Notes: generated from the letters alone by a model not told the origin. Counted from the first letter of the stretch, positions 32,201-39,979 are shown. The stretch: DNA of 64,000 nt from Endozoicomonas sp. 8E (GCF_032883915.1 NZ_CP120717.1:2859697-2923696), one strand, 5' to 3'. Made by a program: numbers and translations.

Positions 32201-35200
32201 GCCCCGGAAGCGGCCAAGGGCTCCGGACGTAAACCGAATGTTCTTTCGGGCCAGGGTGTCGGGCTCCATAAAGTCCATGCGCCAGCCACGGACATCCCGA
32301 CGAAGGGTGTCCAGTTGGGGGACCATGCTGTCGGGGAGTGAGTGCCGGGCTTTAATGTCGCTCAGGGCGGAGCCAAACTCCAGCAGCCGCTGCCTGAATT
32401 CGCTCCGCTTACTGGCGACAATGGATAGACTATCCACTGTCGCTGATTGGAGCTTCGCTGGCACCAAAGTATGGCCAGACGCGCGGGGTGGCAAATACCG
32501 GAGAGCTTTTGAATCCGATGGCCGGGGTGGTATCAGCACAGTGGTTTCGCCGGGAAACAGCCGATATTCCGGCTGTCCGCTGGCCGGAGAGCGCAGCACA
32601 AGAGTGTCTATCGCCGGACGGTCCTTTGGCATCAGACGCTCGATATCCTTTACCATTCGCTTGAAGGTACGGATGCTTTGGCTCCTGGGTTCGATAATCA
32701 GCTCGCCCACCAGGGGTTTGCCGTTAGCAGGCGATTGGCTCATAAAGTTTTTCAGGGCATTCAGGGCTATGATTCCGCGGGGCTGGTCGCTGTTGGCAAG
32801 ATTGCTGACGGTCAGGGTGGCGATGCGGCCGCCCGGGGCGAAATCAGTGACCAGTGTCGTTAATGCACGGGTGATCAGTCTGGCTGGCCGGCCAATGAGG
32901 GTGACGCGATTGCCCTCCCCCCCGGCGATGGCTGACTGAACCCGGCCATCAGGTTTAAGCAACACATAACCGCCAGAGGGGGTGGCTCTGAGTAGCAGGG
33001 GCTGCCCATTCAAGGTCCCGGCCTTTATCCGATGTTGGGCGCGGGTAAACGATGTGTCGTCCAGGGCAATGACAGAGTGCATGCCTCGGGTGTCTGCTAA
33101 CGCGGCCTTGCCTTCCTGACGACGAAATCTAGTGAAAAACGCCTGCAGCCAGAGTTCCCCCTCGTCGGAAGTATTGAGCAGGGCGATATCGGTTTTATCT
33201 TCGAGATAGAGTTGAGTATCGGGGCCGGAAAGTAACCGGAGGGCATTCGCCAGCTCTTTACGTCGAGCGTCACAGCGGGCGCTATTGGCTGATCTTCGGC
33301 TCCTGCTACAAGACAACGATGGCAGGTTTCTGAAAACCTTGATGTTTTCAAAATCATTTTTGAATAGCGCGTTAAGCGTGGCGACATCTTTTGCCTTTGT
33401 ATGATCGAGAGGGTAGATGTCGTATGACCTTACCTCTACCCGTCTTTTGAGAGTTGCAAAAGCCCTTTTCTTTGCTTCTTCACTCTGGAAGCTGCTCATT
33501 GCCCGCTCAAGCTGGTGGACTTCGTAAGGCTCGGTGTGGAGACATGCGTAGAGAACAAACCATTCCTGATACGAGGAAGAAACCAGCGCCAGACGGAGTG
33601 TGTCTTCCATACGAACAGTTTGTCTCCTGTCCGGATTCGCGAAAACAACTTTTTCAGTCGCCGGTTGCTCCACTAATCCATGTAAGAGCGCTTCTTGAAA
33701 ATCATCGTATAATGAGTATTGACTGGCATCTTTTCTGTTATCTTGAAGGGCGAAGTCGTTTGTGGGTCTGCGCACCTCATCTTCCGATCTATCAGAGTCA
33801 GACTCAGCTTCGATCGAACTATCTATTACGACCACGGGCGCGCGAACCTCACCTTGCGAGGCAGGCCTGGCTTCGACCGAACTATCTGTTTCGAGTGGGG
33901 TAGGGCCGAACTTATCTCCAACTATGGCTGTGACCAAAGTGACTTTGAGTTCTGAATCGATAGACTTATGGTGGACTATGGTATCGATTAAATTCTCTTT
34001 GGTGGTCTCATCAACAGGCTTGCTTCTGACTTCGACTTTGATCAAATCCTCTTTGAGTCCGGCTTCGATAAACTCATGTTCGACTACGGTTTTAATCAAA
34101 TCCTCTTTGGGTCCGGTATCGGTATGCCTGACTTCGGGTCCGGTATCGGTACGCCTGACTTCGGGTTCGGTGCTGGTGTGCCCAACTTTGTGTCTGATAC
34201 CGGTAAACTTGATTTGGGGTGCCAGGGAGGCCAACCCGAATCTGGCCTGGTATGTAACGGTGTTGTCGTTAGTCAGGGTAAAAACAATACGGTTGAGTTC
34301 AGAATAGGGTCTATCTTCAGAGGCTGCCGGCCCACCAGAATCCCCCCCGGTCGTTTGCTGAGGAACGCCTGCTGACAGTGGACCTCGAACGGCAACAGCT
34401 GTATTTGCACGGATGCGTACTCTGGTCAACTCCCTCAGAACTTCAGGTATAACATAATCTCTACGGCTGGCATCCAATGTACCCGCAGAACCCGGAATGT
34501 TTTGTGCAGAGTTATCAAAAAAGAATGTTATGCTTTGAACGGTGGTATCCGTGGGAATCGCCATATTTAAAAGCGATGATAGCTCTGCCACTATTTCCCG
34601 TGAGAAGAAAGAGGAGCTTTGACTCAGCCTATCGGGGTAATAGAGCATTCCGGTTATGATGACTCTGGTGTCTTCGCCAATATTATTGGGTGGTTCTCCT
34701 TTTACTGTTATAAGTTTTTTTCCTCCCTTTGGAGAAACATCAACAGCGTCGTACAAAACGCTGCCTTTTTCAGTTTTGTACATTTTATAAATATCATAAG
34801 ACTTTGTTAAAGATTGCGCTTTAGCGTCATTATTATCACAAACATTAATTACTATTAATTTGTCGTATTCACGTTCACGTACAATATGTAAATCGTCCAT
34901 GTCAGGGTTATAAGATTCCCTGTTATAAAAGGGGGTGTTCGCTAACAGGTTATCAGTTAGACGGATTAAAGGCCTTCCATTTATTTGCAATTTTATTATT
35001 CTTTGAAAAGCGTCATAACCTAATTGATTAATAATGTCGTAGTCAAACTCCCTGGTATTATCTGAAAGAGCAGGTAACATTCTTACAACTTTATCAATCC
35101 TGTCGCCGGAGACAGTGACTCTGTTTTCTCTGTAGAATTTTTCGATACTTTCTTTTGTTCCAGGCAAGAGTTCTTCTATGTTTATCGATGATTTTCTTAA

Positions 35201-36211
35201 ATTACCCGCAGTTTCTTGCAGAAAACGCATTTCATCGAGCAGCATTTTGAATACTGGATTTCTCAGGCGAGACGCTACCATTATTGGCTGGATTGTAGCA
35301 GCAAGAGATCTGGCGACAATATTTTCTTCAGAATTTACTTTTGTATTTAAAAATATTTTATAGCGGCCACTTGCGGATAGGCTGTGCTCTTCCAGAGCAT
35401 GGAACAGGTCACCAATAGGGGTGTTATCTACGATGCCTTTGATCTGACTAAGCAGTACTTTCGGTAGGTTTTTGTCGTATGCCTCAAAATAAGGAGCAGG
35501 ATCTTGAATAATTTTTTCTGAAAACAGTTTCTCTAAAACAGCGCGTATCTTAGCTCTTTCAAGCTGTTTTCTCCTCTCATCACCTACTGCCGTTCCCGAT
35601 ATCGGGTCGAGCAAATTACCCCTTTTTAAAAAGGGATCGCGCTTCAGCTTTGGCATTATTCCTTTATCAATATATACTCCGCCAAGATCGTATTCATGAG
35701 TCAGTCCTATATATCTTTCGATTATTATAGGGTTAGTAAAACTTAAACTGTGCCTGATAAAATCACTGTTGACTTTTTCAAAATGCCCCGTGTCTTTATG
35801 AACTTCAGCATTGCTGATGGAATTTTTAATTTCATTTAAGAAGTTGTTGACTCTGGTTATTTGGATGTTAAACGCCGTCTTTACATTATCTGAAAAATCA
35901 GATGTCATTATATTCAGGCTTTCTATGGCAGCATCCTTGCCCATAAAACTGTCAACTTTTGCCCAGATGCTATCCCTCAACTGTGCAAGATCAACAGGAT
36001 AATCTTTCTCAATAGTTATTTTGTTTCTCTCAGAAAAAAGCAGCGAATATAGAATCTTTTGATATATCAAACGTTCGGGAGCCCATACATGGACTGTATG
36101 CAGCGGGTTCACTCCGGCCCATATTGCCAGAACACTGAACTCCCAGCCCACTACAGGACCGACAATACTGAAATGAATATCCTTGGGTACTCTGATGTTT
36201 GGACTTGGCAT
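26219..36211 (-). CDS. Toxin C: complete GT44-like giant toxin (3330 aa)
   Basis: Full-length paralogue of toxin A. The chosen start is ATG 36211 (MPSPNIRVPKDIHF), matching the A start and preceded by AGGTG at 36217-36221; an upstream in-frame ATG at 36268 falls in repeat sequence. Residues 1-190 are GT44-like, again with D182-K183-G184 in place of DxD. A C80-like but motif-poor region (about 450-570), a repeat linker (about 670-765), a conserved body and a hydrophobic pore-like segment (about 1468-1535) follow. The C-terminal third has RTX-like strands near 2750 and 3023-3068 and a conserved end module (LNDTELYQHYQRLVQ). The last ~25 residues differ from B and D and run into the start of toxin B, with a 37-nt overlap, so the 3' end may have been replaced by recombination. 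C and B are probably one transcript. Catalytic activity is unproven. Confidence 0.9.
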   Translation of the reverse strand: MPSPNIRVPKDIHFSIVGPVVGWEFSVLAIWAGVNPLHTVHVWAPERLIYQKILYSLLFSERNKITIEKDYPVDLAQLRDSIWAKVDSFMGKDAAIESLNIMTSDFSDNVKTAFNIQITRVNNFLNEIKNSISNAEVHKDTGHFEKVNSDFIRHSLSFTNPIIIERYIGLTHEYDLGGVYIDKGIMPKLKRDPFLKRGNLLDPISGTAVGDERRKQLERAKIRAVLEKLFSEKIIQDPAPYFEAYDKNLPKVLLSQIKGIVDNTPIGDLFHALEEHSLSASGRYKIFLNTKVNSEENIVARSLAATIQPIMVASRLRNPVFKMLLDEMRFLQETAGNLRKSSINIEELLPGTKESIEKFYRENRVTVSGDRIDKVVRMLPALSDNTREFDYDIINQLGYDAFQRIIKLQINGRPLIRLTDNLLANTPFYNRESYNPDMDDLHIVREREYDKLIVINVCDNNDAKAQSLTKSYDIYKMYKTEKGSVLYDAVDVSPKGGKKLITVKGEPPNNIGEDTRVIITGMLYYPDRLSQSSSFFSREIVAELSSLLNMAIPTDTTVQSITFFFDNSAQNIPGSAGTLDASRRDYVIPEVLRELTRVRIRANTAVAVRGPLSAGVPQQTTGGDSGGPAASEDRPYSELNRIVFTLTNDNTVTYQARFGLASLAPQIKFTGIRHKVGHTSTEPEVRRTDTGPEVRHTDTGPKEDLIKTVVEHEFIEAGLKEDLIKVEVRSKPVDETTKENLIDTIVHHKSIDSELKVTLVTAIVGDKFGPTPLETDSSVEARPASQGEVRAPVVVIDSSIEAESDSDRSEDEVRRPTNDFALQDNRKDASQYSLYDDFQEALLHGLVEQPATEKVVFANPDRRQTVRMEDTLRLALVSSSYQEWFVLYACLHTEPYEVHQLERAMSSFQSEEAKKRAFATLKRRVEVRSYDIYPLDHTKAKDVATLNALFKNDFENIKVFRNLPSLSCSRSRRSANSARCDARRKELANALRLLSGPDTQLYLEDKTDIALLNTSDEGELWLQAFFTRFRRQEGKAALADTRGMHSVIALDDTSFTRAQHRIKAGTLNGQPLLLRATPSGGYVLLKPDGRVQSAIAGGEGNRVTLIGRPARLITRALTTLVTDFAPGGRIATLTVSNLANSDQPRGIIALNALKNFMSQSPANGKPLVGELIIEPRSQSIRTFKRMVKDIERLMPKDRPAIDTLVLRSPASGQPEYRLFPGETTVLIPPRPSDSKALRYLPPRASGHTLVPAKLQSATVDSLSIVASKRSEFRQRLLEFGSALSDIKARHSLPDSMVPQLDTLRRDVRGWRMDFMEPDTLARKNIRFTSGALGRFRGFLQKEGRQGMLVKGKKTSTGSLERLRSFIGLYDLMTGIAPIGHHYKNSSPGNMTDTQQQIYIGRQTVFYTAMALQGIEMIDLGRRGIKVIAPAVLPSLPSNKAAPKLPANSGSKLPGGLKKAKGAGKKAARFIPLAGFGVQASSLTLTVIEYETEEDPEVRELLKSRVIFESVDAAVSIISDFAGPFGFMIDGIMHFVRNIFDSHYQRKLNRLNYKKLREVSGKAAQVFDPMHAQLDPGSFLAGNQTLNALISGDDKNPLILNIKSINLVNQTLTYGGGYSNRTTFVARSNKDWDSKKCKNVPPMVKITHKCATEVNRIDYSSVPFNLIDDALATLCKKESRLTGYQCENGVFHNLGQMTDKLIILMPSVPEWEARLRYTPFAYDEEKDFPGSSPDSSSPGAQLLDAVSDSKLKRFYRKKVARKQLTKHTVDGSSTISYLYKYLGQMLTGTDGLKFRHSTTSLYLNNKNHIVFFREVDDEFSKLLDYDLYSPKGANNTNVLMSNGGHRIRLHPRGSASTWMLSYDGELPYICITQWEGLSVRCSSELNQSEKTWTLTLGETRFQFPAPTPDVSYRVMAEDVNGLFEWRRDGKVIHRLYDTGGLNDKSSRASKLNRIMSRYTRRASRFLRLELKDCDFSPQIRARCMAGAPEQWLKIWLAPEKPQPWKLNSAFDPPPMGPDRPSRIEQNPAWLQRKQDCDRQVNEYLQKPYRCFPDKLGLPRAHWGQLDRIRLWYDTLHGEEIRLLALSDLQLVQGSPATGYYFFDRDKGRVLFQSAGALNREIKHLHELDASKYGTWFGNSVSKTVRVKDDSQLLVFDAPYYYLLTASPSGQLTHQVIAAETLDDQLSVPPAPPITASNTTPSNQGLIPFRVVDDYANRRLLKTGFYDDDTRTHIAFLSSLLDGEAPDNTDDGSRLRTINEPVRRALREEHLPVHKVVRGQSVYYIMFSKHSGNLHHFSTDMERPGSVQRLSSGFQLIRPAGENRTVAEIAGQHIFTRVQAHSGSLLADTLSGYRLLIPDKAWDNTRVVSENLSLESGPFKHWQVEATGQMVAKSNDTLSVHQFTPQSGLVMDSLNLGWIVNLVFTRVTYEHPGTTWTTASAGLFIRALKQRLRSRVEQAREQFSARVGLVPLRPITAITDHPLLNPFRQLDFWYFPDGETLLAANTRDRFEVMVNDDGQLLALSDTRKQEAFEFFLRPDQGAKGHPFCGEADSIPLTGVPSVFDDLISTPCRYTLPGVRLRGSYQWEPGARAWRIQTPEAQYLANRQHVTLVALDFSWMGSREASNDRIFLTRQDFNRAVRSLPGDIKVRIDAGLIALRLRPGYAPTQTAWIDYRGRHSSQQRLMFGLPDREHSVQQLIGHAVGGSKKTFWFLRSPATVVYSQDQKTLYRITPKGYQSLGTFNRVAVLAGGLLLSGTPGADQISLEALRLDTYYREHQVAFVKNGTRQRFGVLVEGQGGSDVIELDEPDLSFFARIIIHPGLAEENLAGEKTAVDDQTQTRIELNAPAFLFIAERRGQDLRLVNRFSTGDAEIEIREVWAKQNDRLLQPTILVFSDLELPLSDLAERVMGSGQGMVFPLTVSSLLVGEERLRFIKATASNPLYIQRDQSVKIVTHQAMDGIMLILQPLDTAYIRRHVFITGTGLFTGTGQWGWEPGSVQVSGPEPRSGYHSWSFIPAVISSSTVGNGTARLWGNSRNNVLYLGADARQWSLQGRGGHDLLLLGASGKTAARPEVLASLNDRCDNRKLNAPGNNSLWQAILDWTRPLAGGVGNDVYDLRACKPARTIDNHGKHYILLSSGSKADLRQLSGDKSTALFFTDLTAEQVAFSRCDPQAQSNLTRSNYSLPSESQTLRIINTATNQTLALVKPDVLASLYFKGGQVSLNPMAVINSNESTLTVGDSDEGEDGALAYLNSIIVRGQRLVNYLCSLVAGEKGDVEMGLAETKRPVMANLNDTELYQHYQRLVQDLSAQIRASISPKAKCVLNNITGYQA

Positions 36212-36216
36212 GATAA

Positions 36217-36221
36217 CACCT
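36217..36221 (-). promoter_or_regulatory. Ribosome binding site fixing the toxin C start
   Basis: AGGTG on the minus strand, followed by TTATC and ATG 36211. The same AGGTGTTATCATG arrangement precedes toxin A, which supports this start over the longer ORF. Confidence 0.75.
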
Positions 36222-36248
36222 GACAGACTGCCCCACATGGTTTGGGGG

Positions 36249-36326
36249 GGTCGCAAAACTCCAACCACTCGTTCCCACGCTGGGACCCACAGGGCCTAAA
36301 AGCATGGGAGCCAGAGTTTTGCGACA
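36249..36326. repeat. Palindromic REP/MITE-like repeat upstream of toxin C
   Basis: Terminal inverted repeats GTCGCAAAACTC and GAGTTTTGCGAC enclose a second imperfect palindrome with CGTTCCCACGCTGGGACC and AGCATGGGAGC. It sits directly upstream of the toxin C start region. Related sequences occur at 36646-36720, 36850-36912, 38357-38403, 44933-44979 and 45893-45961. Confidence 0.75.
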
Positions 36327-36363
36327 GCCTCAGTTTCGGTTACGACACTCGATTTTTCATTGG

Positions 36364-36469
36364 TGTGTGGTTGCAGGGCTTTAGATACGAAAAAATTCCA
36401 TCTTGCAGTGTAGTTCGGAATTGAGACAGTTACCTTCTTAACATTCTTATATAATAAAAGTGTCGTATT
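36364..36469 (-). promoter_or_regulatory. Conserved toxin-upstream element, copy 2
   Basis: Same block as at 7781-7886, with GGTTGCAGGGCTTTAGATAC, TGCAGTGTAG and TATATAATAAAA. It lies about 150-260 nt upstream of toxin C, pushed away from the start by the palindromic repeat at 36249-36326. Likely promoter or leader; the exact sites are not resolved. Confidence 0.5.
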
Positions 36470-36494
36470 AACTTTTAGCTACAGTGGTTTTTAA

Positions 36495-36595
36495 TTTTTA
36501 TTAATAATCTTTCGTCGTTTATATTTTCAGCGTTGTCACCTATGACCAGGCTGCACAGGTAATGAACCAGCCGTTGCCGCTACTAAAAATCTGAC
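36495..36595 (-). pseudogene. Scar of a toxin 3' end, copy 1
   Basis: The sequence matches the extreme 3' end of B/D-type toxin genes (CGTCGTTTATATTTTCAGCG, like 51760-51780) joined directly to a piece from about 190 bp further inside the gene (CCAGGCTGCACAGGTAAT, like 26410-26427). It is a deleted remnant, not a gene, and lies just where the end of a preceding toxin would be expected. Confidence 0.65.
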
Positions 36596-36612
36596 ATAAT
36601 CTGTAATTATCT

Positions 36613-36941
36613 AGTGCACTCAAGCTCTGATATCCGTACACCCCCCCCCTCGTTCCCACGCAAAGCGAGGGTGTCGCAAAAGCCCAACAACTCGTTCCCA
36701 TGCTCCGAGGTCGTCATTCCCGCGAAGGCGGGAATCCAGCGCCAACGGTGGATCTCTGCCTTCTCAGGGATGACAAGGCCAGGGGGCACCGGGCAGTACG
36801 GTTCTGGTGGTGAGTCAGTGTGGATCCCCGCCTTCGCGGGAATGACGACGTCAGAGCATGGGGACGAGCTGTTGGAGTTTTGCGACACCCTCAAAGCGTG
36901 GGAACGAGGGGGTTTTATGTATATCAAGGCTTGGTTGCACT
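36613..36941. mobile_element. 329-bp nested palindromic element (MITE-like)
   Basis: Almost the whole stretch is one long imperfect inverted repeat centred near 36779. From the outside in, each arm has AGTGCACTCAAGC/GGCTTGGTTGCACT, a CCCTCGTTCCCACGC block, GTGTCGCAAAA, a second CTCGTTCCCATGCTC-like block and ATTCCCGCGAAGGCGGGAAT. No transposase is present, so any movement would need one in trans. Two paralogous sites (40094/40095 and 46247/46248) have the flanks joined without the element. Both strands give spurious ORFs, including the well-known artefactual IPAKAGIQ/IPAFAGMT peptides. Confidence 0.8.
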
Positions 36942-37240
36942 GGACTTATCTACGCCGTCACCATGGATGTACGACGAATCGTGTCTAACTCCACTCTCGC
37001 GCAGGGTGTCCCGGTAAAGCCTGCACAGACGTTGTACTCTTTACTATGGGCATCCTGCTGCTGGTTAACCGGCAACTGGGACGGCCTTCCGACACGGTCT
37101 CGCAGCCTTACCGCCTCTTCAAATACGGTGTGCACATCTTGACTCATATTGGCCAGCAGCCCAGTATCAAAAGGCTCCCAGCCCACCCTCCGGGCAACAT
37201 CAGCACCGGCTTTTTCCAATGAGGCGACCATGGATGTCCC
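36942..37240 (-). pseudogene. Remnant of toxin B/D internal region, copy 1
   Basis: The minus-strand translation contains SMVASLEKAGADVARRVGWE and FDTGLLANMSQDVHTVFEEA, closely matching toxin D (about 60240-60420) and toxin B (about 16510-16690). The reading is disrupted toward 36960. With the scar at 36495-36595 it shows that a complete B/D-type gene once stood here and lost most of its length. Confidence 0.8.
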
Positions 37241-37439
37241 TGATCCATGCCATGAGGCGACTATACAGAAGGGTTTCTCGCAGTAGCAGCGCGCCAAAAT
37301 CGGAGGACATTCCACCCACGTTGAAGTCGTATCTTACGGTTTTACCATTAGATGGATGAAATCGAAGCTGTTTTTGTGCAGATTGAGTCACGACAAGTTC
37401 CGGTTTGCTTCTTCCGAAGCTTATTTTTGGTCGACCCAA
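37241..37439 (-). other. Unrecognised remnant between toxin scar and truncated gene
   Basis: An open minus-strand frame (79 aa, containing KTVRYDFNVGGMSS and ALLLRETLL) spans this stretch but overlaps the toxin remnant in another frame. No family was recognised. It is probably a deletion-scar fragment rather than a working gene. Confidence 0.3.
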
Positions 37440-37922
37440 TCATATCAGGTGATTGGGCGGAACCTGCTCTTCTTTATGAAATATCCGGGATAGAACCTTG
37501 TTCTCTGCTGGAGCTGTCAGTATAACAATTGCCAACCGTGGTGCTTCAGTGTCCGCTGATGCTTCCTCTTCCATGCCGGTGTCCGGTAGCCGGACTTCAC
37601 CATAGTCCTCACCGTGACTTGAAATGGCATGAACCGTAGAGCCGGTATCAATATGTGTTTTCAATTTCTCCATACAAGTTTGACTGGTGGCTATCTCTGC
37701 ATGGGAAAACCTTGCGCCTGAGCATAGCGGGAGGCTGTGATCAGTATTCGCAAGCTTAAAAGTGATCGATGCATCAGCAGGAGTCTTCAGTGGTGCTGGT
37801 TTTGAGAGTGGCACGCCTGCGTGGAGATGTGGAGCCAGAAAGCTGACCATCAAGGTTAGAACCCATACACTGGTGAGCAACCATGAGCTGTAAAAAGATT
37901 GGATTTTCATAGAGTATTCCAA
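37440..37922 (-). pseudogene. Truncated signal-peptide protein (copy 1)
   Basis: The first ~144 codons are nearly identical to the gene at 43528-44520: an N-terminal signal-like segment (WLLTSVWVLTLMVSFLAPHL, residues about 14-33), then a Cys-containing mature part ending ...TAPAENKVL. After 37491 the homology stops and the frame reads into unrelated sequence (SRIFHKEEQ...). The transmembrane end of the longer copy is missing. The family was not recognised. Confidence 0.65.
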
Positions 37923-38023
37923 GGATTAGTGGAAAATACTGAGGGTAGGGAGCCTGATGAAGGATAGAAGGTATCTCAACGGTTACAAGGACGACAGTGA
38001 GTGTGGATCGGGGCAATAAAAAA

Positions 38024-38084
38024 GCGTACAAATAAAAGGACGTACACAAATAAAAGGGCACCCTTACACAAATAAAAGGACACT
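38024..38084. repeat. Short tandem repeat, three units
   Basis: Three imperfect copies of ACACAAATAAAAGGAC, spaced irregularly. The equivalent locus at 44622-44660 has two copies. Confidence 0.7.
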
Positions 38085-38087
38085 CTT

Positions 38088-38339
38088 AAATTTTATGAAT
38101 ATATCCAGTACAAGCTGGCTCACAACCAGAGGTTTGTTGTCAGGGCAACACAAAACCGAATTTTGATTGACCATGACCAACTTCTTTTTGATGCCCTGGC
38201 TGAAGAGCCAGCCTTGGGAGCTTTTACGATTAAAGTGCCTCAGCGTGGAGGTCGAAATGCACGTAAAGCACGCGAAGGCTGGGCAAAACTGCAAGACCGT
38301 CTCCACACCTACCGGATGACAAGGGGTGTGGAGATCTGA
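38088..38339 (+). pseudogene. IS4-type transposase C-terminal fragment (copy 1)
   Basis: The plus strand reads as an 83-codon open stretch ending at TGA 38337-38339, with YKLAHNQRFVVRATQNR, LIDHDQLLFDALAEEP and VPQRGGRNARKAREGW. This pattern of RFVVRA followed by a loose beta-rich core is typical of IS4-group DDE transposases. No upstream part with a start or the first catalytic residues is present, so it is a dead tail. The minus-strand ORF here is a shadow. Confidence 0.65.
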
Positions 38340-38356
38340 CTAAGATACAGCTTTAC

Positions 38357-38403
38357 CTCGTTCCCACGCTGGGACCCGCAGGGCCTAAAAGCATGGGAGC
38401 GAG
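38357..38403. repeat. REP-like hairpin
   Basis: CTCGTTCCCACGCT pairs imperfectly with AGCATGGGAGCGAG, with GGGACCCGCAGGGCCTAAA between. It sits just after the transposase fragment and before the convergent end of the DUF29 gene. Confidence 0.75.
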
Positions 38404-38428
38404 TCAAAATGGAGCAGCGCCAGAAAGG

Positions 38429-38929
38429 TTAGAGCTCAACTCCGTTAAGGGGATACCAGTCTTTTTCCATTAGCTTTTCATAAGACCATGGGCAGGTATC
38501 AGGGAAGCTGCTGTTGTCCAGTTTTGGGCATTCAGTGGGGATATGGCGATTCATTTCCCGAATGGCTCCTTTTTTCCCATCAGGGTAAGACTCAACTAAA
38601 GCATCTTCCACCCGTTGTTCTAAACTGTGATTTTTTCTTAATAATTTATTAATACCGTCCCTTGCATTATCAATAGAGTTTAGCCACCCGTTTATGACCC
38701 GTTTTGTAGCTACAGTATTCCGCAGCACACTGGTTTGGTAGTCACACTTAAGAAGATGAAGTATGAGATTGGTTAGAAAATGTTCAAGATTATCGACTTT
38801 TGATTCTATGCCCAACTCCAAATCCTCTAACAGATTTTCTAAATCCAACTGGTCAAAGTGATGATTTCTCAGCAAAGCTACCTGATTGGATAACCACTGG
38901 TGATAATCAGTTTCGTATAAATTACTCAT
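38429..38929 (-). CDS. DUF29 family protein (copy 1, 166 aa)
   Basis: Matches the DUF29 pattern: NLYETDYHQWLSNQVALLRN at the N-terminus, LDLENLLEDLELGIESKV, a helical LILHLLKCDYQ segment, and a C-terminal CPWSYEKLMEKDWYP. Small helical protein with no known reaction; DUF29 genes are common in cyanobacteria and proteobacteria and often occur in several copies next to mobile DNA. The start ATG 38929 has GGAGTGA about 6 nt upstream. It appears intact and is about 85% identical by eye to the copy at 45005-45505. Confidence 0.85.
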   Translation of the reverse strand: MSNLYETDYHQWLSNQVALLRNHHFDQLDLENLLEDLELGIESKVDNLEHFLTNLILHLLKCDYQTSVLRNTVATKRVINGWLNSIDNARDGINKLLRKNHSLEQRVEDALVESYPDGKKGAIREMNRHIPTECPKLDNSSFPDTCPWSYEKLMEKDWYPLNGVEL

Positions 38930-38931
38930 AA

Positions 38932-38985
38932 ATGTTCACTCCATTAAACGGATACCATTCTTCAGCCATCAACCGCTCCCTCCCA
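38932..38985 (-). pseudogene. Last codons of a lost upstream DUF29 gene
   Basis: The minus strand encodes RERLMAEEWYPFNGVNI, which mirrors the C-terminus of the DUF29 gene just downstream (EKLMEKDWYPLNGVEL). It is the tail of a former tandem copy, and it supplies the ribosome binding site of the surviving gene. Confidence 0.6.
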
Positions 38986-39090
38986 TCTCTGGGGATAAGT
39001 CGGCCAGCAGGTCTGAGTTTCACTTTTGTTCGAGGTTTGAGGATAGCATTTGGTGAGGGGGGTGCAAGTTGTTGGCGGGGGGTTCACCTG

Positions 39091-39767
39091 GTGAGTAGAC
39101 CGGCGGAACTTCGCCGCCAGCCCCTCTCAGAACAGTACGTGAACCTCTCGATTCATACCGCTCCCATCAGGCAGGCTACCTCATTAGCCAAAATTTACTC
39201 GGGGGATACCTGTCTTCCAGCAGGTATTCCTTGCTAAACCTTGATATCATGATTTGCCCTGTTTTTATTCAACACCTCATCCCACATGGTCAGGTAGTTG
39301 TGATCCTTCAACAGGTTGCTGGCTACACCCTTACAGGCATCCAGACAAGATCCTGCTTTCAGAATGACAAACAAGCTCCCTCCCATATCGTTGGGTATTT
39401 ATAAAAAACTGCCTGACGCCACCCCTTCGCTTCACTCCCATTACAGAAGCTTCAACACTACTACGAGTGGCTCCGCCCCAGTGCGCGGCTTCGGTACTCA
39501 GTCTCTTGTGGGGGTTCCACTTGAGATTCTCCCTTAACATCCGCACGACTGGTTCCCGCAGTTCCATAGGAAAGCCCGATACAGAGTCATGCCTTCTATA
39601 CGCCGGACACCGCCTACACAACATTCGGAATGCGCCTGTAGGCTGACCACCGGAGGGGAACGTGCCTTCGACGACCGACTCCGGCGGGCCTACCGCCATC
39701 TTTCCAATAGCTTCCACACACCCAGGCTAATCATCCCTTATCATTCTGATTGTGTGCTACGGCACAC
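39091..39767 (-). ncRNA. Degenerate ORF-less group II intron
   Basis: On the minus strand, 39163-39130 is a 34-nt group II domain V: GAGCGGTATG at the 5' side, a GAGA loop closed by TGAATC/GGTTCA, a 2-nt bulge (CG) on the 3' arm, and ACTGTTC at the end. The AGC catalytic triad is present; two positions deviate from the usual GAGCCG/CGGTTC. A domain VI-like hairpin (GGCGG/CCGCC) and a 3' end CTACTCAC at 39098-39091 follow. The 5' end is placed at GTGTGCC (39767), directly after a REP-like palindrome; this boundary is a guess. No reverse transcriptase/maturase frame is present, so the element could move only with help in trans. Confidence 0.55.
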
Positions 39768-39843
39768 CGTTCCCACGCTGCAGCATGGGCACCAGAGTTT
39801 TGCTACAGCCTCAGTTTCGGTTACGACACTCGATTCTCACTGG

Positions 39844-39949
39844 TTTGTGGTTGCAGGGCTTTAAATACGAAAAAATTCCACCATGCAGTGTAGTTCGGAA
39901 TTACGACAGTGACCTTATTATCTATTTTATATAATAAATGTGTCGTGTA
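39844..39949. promoter_or_regulatory. Conserved toxin-upstream element, copy 3
   Basis: Same block as upstream of toxins A and C (GGTTGCAGGGCTTTAAATAC, ATGCAGTGTAG, TATATAATAAA). No toxin start remains on its left side; the truncated ankyrin gene starts about 340 nt to its right. It may be a leftover of a deleted toxin gene. Confidence 0.45.
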
Positions 39950-39979
39950 TAATTCTTAGCGTCAGAGTTTTATAATTTT

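Noticed and set aside
36607-36988. Overlapping ORFs on both strands with IPAKAGIQ/IPAFAGMT peptides
   Set aside because: These are translations of the palindromic repeat; such peptides are a known annotation artefact.
38064-38306. 80-aa minus-strand ORF (and its twin at 44574-44882)
   Set aside because: It is the reverse of the IS4-type transposase fragment, whose plus-strand frame carries the recognisable sequence.
39331-39717. 128-aa minus-strand ORF in the intron region
   Set aside because: It lacks reverse transcriptase motifs and lies within the probable structural RNA of the group II intron.
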